Made by a program: the position numbers and the translations under genes. A DNA stretch of 64,000 nucleotides from Adiantum capillus-veneris (lineage: Eukaryota; Streptophyta; Polypodiopsida; Polypodiales; Pteridaceae): positions 17,712,478 to 17,776,477 of the forward strand of contig CM043961.1 in assembly GCA_014529385.2 (NCBI GenBank), in the 5' to 3' direction. Below are positions 21,681 to 30,949 of the stretch, one piece after another (within the stretch, counting starts at the first letter, position 1; every line of letters begins with the position of its first letter). The notes beneath the pieces are model-generated. The model was not told the origin of the DNA. It worked only from the letters and a program-made list of their open reading frames with translations, and did not search any database.

Positions 21681-22613
21681 TGTTAGAAGCTAGACACACC
21701 CCACGACATCTAACTACTCGGCGGATTATTATTTTTTTGTAATTAGTCATTCATTGAGGAAAACCCGGTTTTTCACCTTGTAAATATTGGGACTTACAGA
21801 AGTTTCCAGATTGTATCCCAGTTTTGATAGTTAGATGGAGTAGATGGATGATTTTGAAACTTTAGGGTTTGAGAAGTTGTAAGGTATATATATCACTTTT
21901 TGACCTTAATGAAAAACCTTTTGTCATTTTAAACAAGTTTAAGTTTGTGAGTGAGCGTACTGTGTACGTGAGAGAGAGTGTGAGTTTTGTCTTGACGCTA
22001 CGTGTGCTACGGTGGTCGGAATCGAGTGCGGAGAAGTACAGCGTGTTGCCCTCGACTAGAGCTACGAGCCGATACCAACATTGCGCGCGTACGGCCCGGC
22101 TTTAAGAGCTCCTTCTACGAGCTTCATCGGTTGTTTGGGTGAGCATACGTTGTCCGATTTTACATTGCAGCATATCCACGCGTTCACAATGAGTAGAACT
22201 ACACATTAGGCACTTCATATTTCGGAAACGAAGACCTGCAGATTTCGTCCAGACATCCTACGTATTTCTGCACCGTGTGTTTTGGGTCGTGATTTTGGTG
22301 CACAGACCTTAGGGAGAGTGGCCTATAGGTATTAGTTGGGTCTCCTTCAAGTTCTATGGTGTTTCGGAAGTGTTTGATAGGTATTCGGCTCTAGCAAGCG
22401 TTGTACGAAGCATCCTCTTTTGTTCTCTTGAAGACTGTGACTTAGACAAGTGGTAGGAGACTCTGTAGGAATTAGTTAGGAGTCGGTTGAGTGTAGGTTG
22501 ACACCTTATGCTTGCTTCCACACGCCTGCAGGTCGAGCTTCGTCCTTAGCTGACATTACTTGTTAGGTGAGTTCTCGCTGTGCTGACGTCCGTCGCGGCG
22601 TACCCGTCTAGCA
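21681..22613 (+). repeat. 3' LTR of element P
   Basis: 933 bp, the same length as the 5' LTR. Starts TGTTAGAAG and ends CCGTCTAGCA. It carries the half-site AGACATCCTAC at 22,251-22,261, here followed by GTA so that two more palindrome bases match than in the 5' LTR. Confidence 0.92.
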
Positions 22614-23205
22614 GTCTCTTTCTATAAAAGTGTACCAGAGAGCGCATTTCATCCACACAAACCACTGATCACGATTGGTAGAGATGATCAATCTAGCATC
22701 GATCTTACAAAGAAAAATCTTGAAGAGAAGGATGAAGAAACTGAGGTAAAAAAATCTTAACCTGGTTGAATTTCTATTATTCCTTAGTACAAGTGTTAAA
22801 ATCAATTAAAGTGCTTTGCAGATGGCATGTTTGTGCAACGTCTCCATGGGTAGGGATAGCTCGCTTTGGCACTACCTGAGCCAACTGGGGCCATCGATTC
22901 TTAGAGTTTCTCACACAGAGTTCTCCAAGAATGGTTCTACAGAGTTACTAAAGTGTAAAGCATTAAGTGGCATACTCGCTGAATATTCTCTCACCCTAAA
23001 CGCTCACAAATGTATATTGGTGGACCAAGAGGCAGCATTGTATGCCTTTACAGGCAAGCACCCAGGCTTGGTCCTCTCCCACTGCGCCTTGAGCCTAGGT
23101 CAAGGGTTGACAAACCCAGAGGAAATTGTAAAATCCCTCGGTGTCAAGTCAACCATTTGCCCCATACCCACATATGTAATTTGTAAAAAAATTAATCGAC
23201 CATGA
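22614..23205 (+). pseudogene. X copy 1 left-arm gene, continuation after P
   Basis: X sequence resumes right after P. A probable GT-AG intron lies at 22,746-22,821 (donor after CTGAG, acceptor TTTGCAG). The following exon encodes about 127 residues (MACLCNVSMGRDSSLWHYLS, then CKALSGILAEYSL and YAFTGKHPGLVLSHCALSLG) and ends at TGA near 23,203. The same exon is found in copy 2 (36,600-36,960) and on the minus strand at about 32,840-33,230. I recognise no family. The N-terminal CxxV...GRDSSLWHYL order suggests a compact domain. Confidence 0.55.
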
Positions 23206-23309
23206 TGTAATATCCAAATCAATAAATAATAATTCTTTTTGTCTAGTCACCAATCAGTACTTGTTTTTTTATTCATATTATTCAATAATTTTTATTTCTG
23301 CACCCCAAT

Positions 23310-23626
23310 TCACACACATGCATAGAACCTCAAACATGCAGCCATCGGGAGGTCGGGGGTGCATCTCGGTGATTCTTTTGTGAAACGGGATGAATGGAGG
23401 GGCGTACGAGGTCAAAATGACAAGGTAACACATAGGAGGCGCCCGACAGGGTCGGACGGGGCAAAAAATCCCCTGGGTGCCACGGTGCACAGGGAGCCAT
23501 TCTGATTTGATCTTGTTGACCCCGTACGCCCCCCCCCCCGGTTCACCTCGTTTTGCAAAAGAATCACCGAGATGCGCCCCCTACCACCCGGTGGCTGCAT
23601 GTTCGAGGTTCTGTGCATGTATGTGC
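23310..23626. repeat. Large inverted repeat (about 105-bp arms) at the centre of X
   Basis: The left arm 23,310-23,415 pairs with the right arm 23,515-23,626, with a loop of about 100 bp. Both arms share the order CATGCA-AGAACCTC-AACATGCAGCCA-CATCTCGGTGATTCTTTTG-GGGGCGTACG, with about 80-90% identity by eye. It lies between the stop of the left-arm gene and the end of the histone-like frame. One arm-like copy is present in copy 2 at about 37,088-37,180. It may be a nested MITE or a structural/terminator element between converging genes. Confidence 0.8.
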
Positions 23627-23805
23627 ATCGAGTGACGAGCCGAGAGCCATGGTAGTCAACTTAAATTTAACATATCCATCAATTCAAATACTTATAAGAA
23701 AATTGTACAAAAAAATTTGAACATTCGCATGGAATGGTAGAAATTCACCATTTGATATTATAGAGAAAGATTACAAATCTCATGAAGAGAGAGTACATGG
23801 GATTA

Positions 23806-24330
23806 ACTACATCTTATGAGGGCATCCTTTATTTCTTAAATTGATTGGTAAGGCTAAATCCGTATTTTTTAATGTTACACGCTTTGCATGTGCCATACAA
23901 GAGACTTAAAAAGCTACACCAAAATATCTTCGGCGGCATCCTGTAGGGCCAGTAGAGTTCTGCATTGTATTCTTGTAATGGAGTCACTATATTCATCTAT
24001 CATCTCTCTCACCACCCAAGAGAACGCCGCTTTGGGTATGATTGGCTTAGTGCTCTTTTGAAATTTTTTGATCTCACGCAGAGCCACTATGTCTGGCCTC
24101 CATCTCCGCTTTTTTTGTGTTGTTGGTGGTGGTGAAGGAGCCGCCTTCTTGGCCCATTGAGGAGGATCATCTTTATATTTTTTCCTCCTCTCCTCTTGGG
24201 TTTGTTGCTCTTCAGGTGTCACTTTGTACCTTTTTCTCTTTGCACATTGGCTGTCTGAGGGATTTTTGAAGGCCTTGAGCTCCCAGCCTTTGCTTGTTGC
24301 TTGAGCTCTATCTTGCCGCCTTTATCTCTA
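23806..24330 (-). pseudogene. Histone H3 / CENH3-like fold inside X
   Basis: The minus frame ends at 23,914. RRWRPDIVALREIKKFQKST is a clear H3 alpha-N/alpha-1 signature, followed by IPKAAF, VVREM and ALQDAAEDILV. Between VREM and ALQ there are 17 residues, against 16 in canonical H3 and 18 in Arabidopsis CENH3. The IP...F sequence in place of IRKLPF also points to the centromeric type. After a TAG at the ILV/LF junction, the C-terminal part continues in another frame (AHAKRVTLKNTDLAL) to about 23,809. Upstream the frame is open to about 24,330 with a basic tail (CAKRKRYKVTPEEQQ). It looks like a captured, now broken, CENH3-like gene. Histone H3 variants package centromeric chromatin. A role in transposition is speculation. 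Confidence 0.78.
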
Positions 24331-24967
24331 CCTGTGCTTGTGCTTGTAAGTTTTTCAAATGATCTATCTTGGCCTCAGCTCTCTTCCTTTCCTCTTGTTC
24401 TCTCTATCTTCTCTGCTCTTCTTGTACTCTTAGTGCTTCCTTCTCAGTTGCCTCTTTATTTTCCTTCTCCCTTTGCCTTTTTCTCCTCTTGGCCTCTTGT
24501 TCTTTAGAAACAGGGTCGCGTGGTATAACTTTGATTACTCTTTCTTTGATTTGTGGTGGAAACTTTCACGGCATAATATTTGGGGTGGCTTGAGCACCAG
24601 TGGTTATGACAATAGGTGAGGGCGGCGGATTTTCAAGCGAACCTCGGTATTCTTCTTCTGTTTCTCTAGTTTCTTGCGTTGCTCTGTGAAGAGTTGAAAT
24701 CGGTGGGGGATCTCGTAGAGGTCTGCGATTGGGATGGGTTATATTGTCGAGATCTCCAAAAATATGTCGCATGTTGCTTAGATCATCTGGATTCAATGGT
24801 TGGGAAAGCTCTTGGGTGTTTGGAGCAGGTTGGGGCGTTGGGTTATCCACTTGTGGTTGGGGATGTGGATATGAAGACATAGATTCTGCATGGGGTTCCG
24901 GCTGTGGGTTTTTTGTGGTGTGAGTGGTTGTTATTGTGTGTAGTGCCAGTTTGCTCGTGTGACTCAA
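24331..24967 (-). pseudogene. Pro/Gln-rich then Glu/Lys-rich frame upstream of the H3-like fold
   Basis: A minus frame starting at about 24,967. It has a Pro/Gln/Thr-rich segment (PQPQVDNPTPQPAPN), then after a TGA near 24,565 a charged coiled-coil-like stretch (KEQEAKRRKRQREKENKEA) with a further TAG. The H3-like frame begins in a different phase at about 24,330. It may be a long N-terminal extension of the histone-like protein or a separate gene. I cannot decide. Confidence 0.45.
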
Positions 24968-25645
24968 CCATGTGGTGCAAGATATGAGTGCGTGTGCGTT
25001 TGTTCTCGAGTGAATCTTCTAGAATGTGCAAACAAGAAATGAACTTCAAGTTGTGAGTTGACTTATAAAGTACTAATTTTTTTTTAAAAAATTAAAAACT
25101 CAATAATATCATTAAAAATAAAAAATAACTCCAAAATTGTTGAAATTTGTTACATGGAACCACTGATTGGGACGTCAATAAATCACGTGTCATTGTATGC
25201 TTAATACGAAAATGTTTAGTGTTAGAAATTTATTGGTTTTCCACCCAACGCCTGCCATTTCGTCGCCTTGTCTCCAACCACCGTCAAAATGGATCTTTTG
25301 CACTAGAAGCATGATATGATTTTGATCGTCTCATGCTAACCACTATTCTTTTCATTTCAAGCTTCTTTGCACTCTAATCTTCTTCCTTTCTCTCCCCGCT
25401 AAAACTATGTTGAATTGAAAATTTTGTGTAGGGCATTGCTCTTTTTTCTCCCATCTCCATGCCTTGTATTTTAAAAATACACTGCTCTTGCTTGATAGTG
25501 TGAGCACTCCATTCCTTGGCTACTCCAGATACCCAATGAACCGAATGCGTTGAGAAAAAATGAGGTATGAGCTAAAATAATGTGCTGCAAAAATATAAAA
25601 GTTTAGTTCAAACACTGATGTTTTTTTACTGCAAAGACAAAGTGT
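24968..25645. other. No gene seen; AT-rich spacer in X right arm
   Basis: Lies between the histone-associated frames and the transposase-like gene. It may contain the 3' exons or 3' UTR of the latter, as a possible splice donor follows the codons for THYM near 25,650. Nothing firm can be supported. Confidence 0.4.
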
Positions 25646-27301
25646 TCAACCCACCATGTAATGTGTTATGTGTGTCTCCCCCCAGGCATCCACCATTTTC
25701 ACTGCTATGAAACTATTGATTACAAACTTTAAGGTGGATATCTCAGCAGAAGCTAGGTTTGCCTTTTCAAGCAAACAAAAAATATCATCTACAGACTTCC
25801 ACACATGAGTACACTTAATTCCTAGGGCTGCTTCATTACCTCTGTAGGTGGTAATGTCACACACCTTTTTCCACAATTGAAACTCATTGGGACTTTGGGA
25901 GTTAGAATAGTCTAAAATCATATGCATAGCTTTACTACCACCCATACATATTTTATTAGGACGATCCTGTGTACTTCTAGATGCCTTCTTGTCCTTTGAT
26001 AACTCTATTGCACCCCCATGCATGCCAACGCTTGATAGAATAGATTCAAGTTCTCTGATACACTCTTCCCTTCTTTCTGCAAGCTCCATATTCCAAGCGA
26101 GACGGACATGAAGAGTGCACACATGCACATTTATCAAAGGAATCGGTAGAATAGGATCCCAATTTGGATCGTCCATGTCTCGATTAGGGGTACATTCTAT
26201 TTACAATTGAGGATATCTTGAAACCATTGTTGTAGTGCTTTACCCACTGTTTGTGTAGTGGTCACACCTTTCACAGAATTGACTGCATCTTTGCCACCCT
26301 TACCCTTACCCTTACCTTTCACAGAGTTGACTGCAGTTTTGTCACCCTTACCCTTATCCTTGCCCTCAGTTCCTAATGAGACTTTATTGTGGCAGCAATA
26401 AATGCATGGAAAGAGGGTCATTGCACCTTTCTTGCATCCTAACATACACTTGAGAGTTTTCAAGTCTCCTGCCAAATGCCACTCCACTTGGAACATACCC
26501 AGACCTGAAACCTACAAGCATTTTCCTTCTTGTTGTTGCCGGTTTACATCAATGATTGGGGTGTGATTAAAATAAAATTTGAGGGAATCATGTGTCTCAT
26601 GTGGGAGATAAAGAGCTGCTAGCCACCAAATATTCTTCTCGGACTGAACACCTAAATAGGTGTTTCCCTTCTCGTTGGCATTTAGCTCAACATCGATGCC
26701 CACCAAGGCTCTGTTCATAAGCATAACACTTATCCTTTTGAGCCGTTGACCTTTGACAATCTGGCATTCATCAGGCTTCATCACAAATATAACTTTGTCA
26801 TCACACTCTTCCTGTGTTAACCCATAAAATTTGATCATTGACTCTTGGAGCTTCAACAAGTCAACATAGACATTATTGAATTTGTTGTAATGAAAGGATT
26901 TGTTCTCTCTTAATGGTAGGGCATCCTCCACATATTGAAATCCACCCAACAAGCTTGCAACATCATTATTGGTGCACCTTTTTGCAATGCTAACACTGCA
27001 AGGTGTTGGCAGCAACCTAAACAAACCTTTTGCTCTGTGACCTAGTGTGAAAAGTCTATACAAAACTTTGTAGGCCTTGAAACTTATTCCTGCACTATCA
27101 CACACCTCCATCATCTCCTGAGGTGAAACAATTCTCTTTAGCTCACTGAGATCCTTATGGCGCAAAACTTTAGCAATGCCAGCATTGGATGGATAATCCA
27201 ATAGCTCCACCAACTCCTTTGGTTTGATGATATGCGGCAGCAGAGTATGTCCAATCATTTTAGCATCTGAATTGATTCCCATCATCGTCCAAGACAAGTT
27301 C
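25646..27301 (-). pseudogene. DDE-type transposase-like gene of X (three segments)
   Basis: Read leftward. Segment 1 (27,301-26,512, about 261 residues) holds RHKDLSELKRIVSPQEMME and VALDLLK-type helices. Segment 2 (26,496-26,197) has WHLAGDLKTLKCMLG followed by FPCIYC, i.e. an Asp followed by a CxxC pair, then Lys/Gly-rich imperfect repeats (KGKGKGGKDAVNSVKG). Segment 3 (26,176-25,646) has PIPLINVHVCTLH, then a helical C-terminal part with MVDAWGETHITHY. An Asp plus CxxC plus a later Cys/His element is the layout of several DDE transposases with a zinc-binding insertion. The superfamily is not identified and the call is tentative. Stops and frame changes between segments indicate decay or introns. 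Confidence 0.5.
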
Positions 27302-27374
27302 CTGCATATTAAAATAATACTACAACAACCTACAAAAAATGTATGAAATTAGAAGCTTGCATTTTTATTCCTAC
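27302..27374 (-). other. Probable intron in the transposase-like gene
   Basis: On the minus strand the donor is CTCG/GTAGGAAT and the acceptor is AATATGCAG/GAACTT. The 73-bp AT-rich insert separates a basic exon (KRKRHAMSML ... GGAQKKRICQTR) from segment 1. Confidence 0.55.
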
Positions 27375-28040
27375 CGAGTTTGACAGATACGTTTCTTTTG
27401 AGCTCCACCACTTGAAGATAGCATAGACATCGCATGTCTCTTGCGCTTGTGAATGTGATAGCCCAATGCAATGTGTGTGAGATGATCAATTCGCCGGTGC
27501 ATATTACGTACAATGTGTTGTAGCTGAACTTAATTGTCTAAATGACACTCTTCCTCCATTCTTTGATGCTGTGCCTTTTTGATAAGCTTTGACATCTCGT
27601 CATTTAGCTACTTCGTCTCTCCTTCATCTTCTCGTTGGCTTCCTCTCTGACTTGCTGAATGTCTTTCACGTACTTCTCTTGCAATGATGAATAGGTAGCA
27701 CAAAGATGTTTTCTTGCTTCCCTTTCATTGACAAAAGCTGAATGTAATCCCCAGCAGTAGCCAAACGGTCCGTCTCTCCCATCTCCAATAAAATGCAATA
27801 GCTCAGTGACATTACGAAAAGGCGATGATGCATTGATCATTGGATCGCTAGGGTAAATATGGCCATCAACCCATTAGTTGATTGCCTTGCATTCGTGGTT
27901 TTGTAACTAGTCTCCATCATTGGGATTAGATGTGCCAAGTCGCAGAGTAGCGTACTTCTGCTCTAAATCAGTGTTTAATTGATATCGTTTTGACTTGTTA
28001 GTAATGTCTTGCAGTGGTAGGGGATTGAATGACATTTTTG
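27375..28040 (-). pseudogene. N-terminal part of the X right-arm gene
   Basis: Starts at about 28,035 with SFNPLPLQDITNKSKRYQLN. It includes MINASSPFRNVTELLHFIGD (27,840-27,604), a helical stretch (SLQEKYVKDIQQVREEANEK), and a basic exon ending at the intron. Copy 2 keeps the same segments at 54,870-55,420 (for example NASPPFCNVTELVCFIEDGR). Stops (at about 27,910 and 27,880) break the frame. Function unknown beyond being upstream of the transposase-like part. Confidence 0.45.
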
Positions 28041-28299
28041 TTAGTTAATCAAGAAAATTAGTGAGAATGTGTAATGGTGACTGCTACAAGCAGGTGAAGG
28101 TGGCTATGGAGGAAAGAAGTGGAGAGTACTCAAAGATAGGAGAAAAGGGCTATGTTAAGGAGGGAAGAAAGAGAGGGAGTGCAACTCAATCTCCTTTGAG
28201 TTTGAATTGTTGATCATGACTATAGAGAGAGAAATGATGCTTCACACAGAGGTAATGGAGTTTTCCATTGCACTAAGCTGGAGCTAGAGTGGGAGAAGC

Positions 28300-28301
<2 letters not shown>

Positions 28302-28334
<33 letters not shown>
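28302..28334. repeat. (GA)n microsatellite in the X right-arm leader
   Basis: About 16 GA repeats. The equivalent place in copy 2 (55,740-55,762) also carries a GA run. Confidence 0.9.
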
Positions 28335-28337
<3 letters not shown>

Positions 28338-28611
28338 TTGGGGGATAGAAAGACAATAAAGGAAGAGAGAGTGGAAGAGAGGACAGATCTGCAACCTTGG
28401 AGGATCTGCACTTTTTCAGAAAGAGGCAGCCAAGAATGTTCCTTAATGATTGGAAGAGGAAGTGACATGAGAGAAAAGGGGGGAAAAGAAAGAGAGAGAG
28501 TTGGCTCATGTTTTAGAGAGAGAATGCAGTGAGGGAATGTGGAAATTTTTCTTTTCTGGCAGGAGAGGCTAAAAAGTGCCACCTTTAATGAGTTCTAAGT
28601 GAGAGAGAGTG

Positions 28612-28618
28612 TTTTATA
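28612..28618 (-). promoter_or_regulatory. TATA-like box for X right-arm transcription
   Basis: The minus strand reads CATATAAAACACTCTCTCTC, about 235 bp in from the right terminus and followed by a CT-rich leader. Copy 2 keeps the motif at about 56,031-56,038. Position and conservation suggest an inward promoter. Confidence 0.45.
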
Positions 28619-28814
28619 TGTTAGAGAGAGAAGAGGGTGGGAAAAGGACATTTTAAAATTCATTTACCCACCTCTCTTTTGGGTTACTAAATAGACTATT
28701 TCAAATTCAAAATATGAAAATGGCTTTTTTTAAAATCTCAGCATAGGACTTTTTGCCCTCTCTTTTAGGCTTGGTCAAACTTGGCTTAAGCTTTAAGCAT
28801 CCTCTTAAACTTCC

Positions 28815-28854
28815 AAATAAAGAGGCCCTCCTATACCCCATTCACTTCCTAATG
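28815..28854 (-). repeat. Right terminal inverted repeat of X copy 1
   Basis: On the minus strand it starts CATTAGGAAGTGAATGGGGT and continues into GGGCCTCTTTATTT, matching the left end and the right end of copy 2 (56,239-56,278). Confidence 0.8.
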
Positions 28855-30729
28855 ATCTAACACAATTTGAAGCAATCATTTGGAGTATTAACAACAGAAG
28901 ATAGTAGATGCCAACGTGAGAAGATGAATATCCCTCTCTAATGCCTGTGGAAACAATATTTCCCTCCATGGCAATATGAGAGCGAGTCCATAAAGATGAC
29001 AAGAATTTCAGAGTTAGCCTTTGGATAATGTGAATGCTATAGTTGATGAAACCTTGCACCCAATTTCTGTTCTCTATTTTCTTGCAGCTAGGATTTTGTG
29101 TGTGTGTGTGTGTGTGTGTGCTTATGAATTGGTAATCGGCACATCCGAGTGCTTGTGTGAGGTTTGTAGTAGATGTATTCTATTGCAAAGGATGCATATC
29201 TAAAGCCCTACAAAGAGTGCACAAGTGATTGTATAACAATTCCAAGCTGATATATTGTTGTAAAAGCCACTTTGGACGAACATTCCATAGCCTACTAACA
29301 TAGCTACATCTGATGTATTCTTTATCTTATCTAAAGAATAAGGAGCACAATGTATTCTTGTTGTACGAGCTCCACCTATCCTATATCTCTCCCTCTTGTA
29401 CTTCCTTGCATGCATGCTCATGCACTCCTCTCGCACATTTGATCCTTTCAACTTGTATTAGAAATGGAATAAAGGCACCATTGCGGCATCATTGCAAAGA
29501 ATGCAATGAAGCTGCAAAAAACGTAGGTCTATTTTGCAACAATGATATCCCTATGTAGAAGGAAAACTTTAGCTTAATTTTTGCCATCCTTACTAGAATT
29601 TCTGTGGTAAACAAATTTCTACTTGATATATTTTTCCAAATATACACCAATTTTGGTTGTACATTACATAGAAAAATTGCAGGTCATCTACACACAAACC
29701 AATTTTTTGCAGCTCGATTATCTCCTAGTGTAAATACGTTTTGGGAAAACCATTAAAGTGGATTATGTGTTTTAATGTGGTTGACATTTTTAAAGGACAA
29801 AAACATTTTCAAATTCCTAACGATTTAAGAGCTAGTGGATAGATTGTAGGCTATTATAAATCTTGCAGATTCATTTTGGATAGTCCATGTATACAAGGTG
29901 TAGTTGAGAGCTGAGTCTCAAATGATTGTATGCACAATTATAGGCTTGAACCATATTGAGCATTGTGTTTTCTCAGGGATTATGGGTTTTGTGCAGTATT
30001 GATGGCTTATGCTCTTTTGTGAGTTAGTTATCCCCTCAAGGAGTTCACTTTTGTCTAGAGATACTTTTGATGCTTACATATTGTTGGTGTTTGCTCATGT
30101 CCCATATATTGCTACATATAGCAATGCTTATGTACTATTGGCACTTGTTCATGCACATATCATGCTACATATAGCAATAATTTCCCACAATTTATGTTCT
30201 TGATTTGCAGTTATTGCCTTGTATGTTGTTATGGAGCTTATTGGCATTTATGGTTGTTTGATAATTTTTGAGCCTTGATCAAATTCATTGAGTGTGATAA
30301 ACCTTTATGGAGGCTTCTACATAAGGTTTTCTTTGAGCTAGAAGATTCTCAAATGTTGAGATCTCTGGATGGAGATACCCCTTTACAAGACCTCGCTATA
30401 GGCTATGTATAGAGAGAACTAGGTGCTTTGTGCACGGTTTTGGTGAGTCAAATTTGATCTACTTGGGTCAGATTTAGTGCATTTGGTCAGTGAGGTACTC
30501 TCTATGCAAAGTGTCAGTGTTTTGAAAACTTTATAGAATCATTTTTCACTTAAGATTTTTTTGCATTTGTTAAGGAAACTGTGTCAAAATTAACTAGGGA
30601 AACTCTATCAAAATTTCACTTAAGGTTTTGTTGCATTTTCTGGGGAAATGCTCTCAAAATTTTATGTGCTCTCGCCATAAAATTGACTCTTGGTAGTAGT
30701 GGCCTCATCTTTTGAAAAGGATATCTATA
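28855..30729. other. Anonymous sequence between X copy 1 and the RT relic
   Basis: No gene was recognised. It contains a (GT)n run at 29,097-29,120, the 54-bp tandem duplication at 30,072-30,177, and a degenerate tandem repeat of about 90 bp at 30,545-30,660 (CACTTAAG-TTTTGTTGCATTT units). Confidence 0.5.
30072..30177. repeat. Two 54-bp degenerate tandem units
   Basis: Unit 1 starts at 30,072 and unit 2 at 30,126. Both end in GCTACATATAGCAAT, with mismatches in the middle. Confidence 0.7.
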
Positions 30730-30949
30730 CTATCTTAAAGTTTGATGGCACAAACTTCCCCATCTAGAAAGAACAGATCCAAGTTGTGTTGATTTAGAAT
30801 AATCAATTAGAGCTATTATTTGAACTCCAAAATTAATGATTACTCTTCCAAACATCCCTGATGTGATGATCCTACTAAAGCTTCTCACACAAGAATGTCT
30901 ATCATAGATGAAAATCTTTTCAAGAAAGAACTCAACAAGTTCTTAGCCT

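Larger units (their letters stand above)
6298..22613 (+). mobile_element. Element P: 16.3-kb non-autonomous LTR retrotransposon
   Basis: Two 933-bp LTRs (6,298-7,230 and 21,681-22,613) bound the element. They have equal length and about 40 differences by hand count (roughly 96% identical). It has a primer binding site at 7,232 and a purine tract at 21,668-21,680. Flanking 5-mers are GTCTA (6,293-6,297) and GTCTC (22,614-22,618), consistent with a 5-bp target duplication carrying one change. X left-arm sequence continues across the insertion. Internal content is palindrome array A, gag, PR1, PR2, a long non-coding stretch, palindrome array B and a second large coding block. No reverse transcriptase, RNase H or integrase signature was found, so mobility would need proteins from a relative, for which gypsy C in this window is a candidate. 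Confidence 0.92.
3086..28854. mobile_element. Transposon X copy 1 (host of the P insertion)
   Basis: The element is bounded by a roughly 40-bp terminal inverted repeat at 3,086-3,125 and 28,815-28,854. Subtracting the P insertion and its 5-bp target duplication leaves about 9.4 kb. The left arm (3,086-6,297 and 22,614-23,300) is read rightward and the right arm (28,854-23,806) leftward, so the arms converge. The same left-arm sequence recurs at 33,445-37,271 (copy 2) and, inverted, at 56,279-58,689 plus about 32,820-33,444 (copy 3). The right end recurs at 54,869-56,278. No convincing target-site duplication was found at 3,085/28,855, so exact ends and superfamily remain open. Confidence 0.75.

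Noticed and set aside
3086-28854. Assignment of X to CACTA or PIF/Harbinger from its termini
   Set aside because: CATTA... resembles CACTA and GGGCCTCTTTATTT slightly resembles Harbinger ends, but no 3-bp target duplication matched in any copy.
30735-30790. Copia gag-like phrase (KFDGTNFPIWKEQ) before the RT relic
   Set aside because: Too short and isolated to call a copia element. It may be chance or a separate fragment, and the downstream RT is not copia-type.
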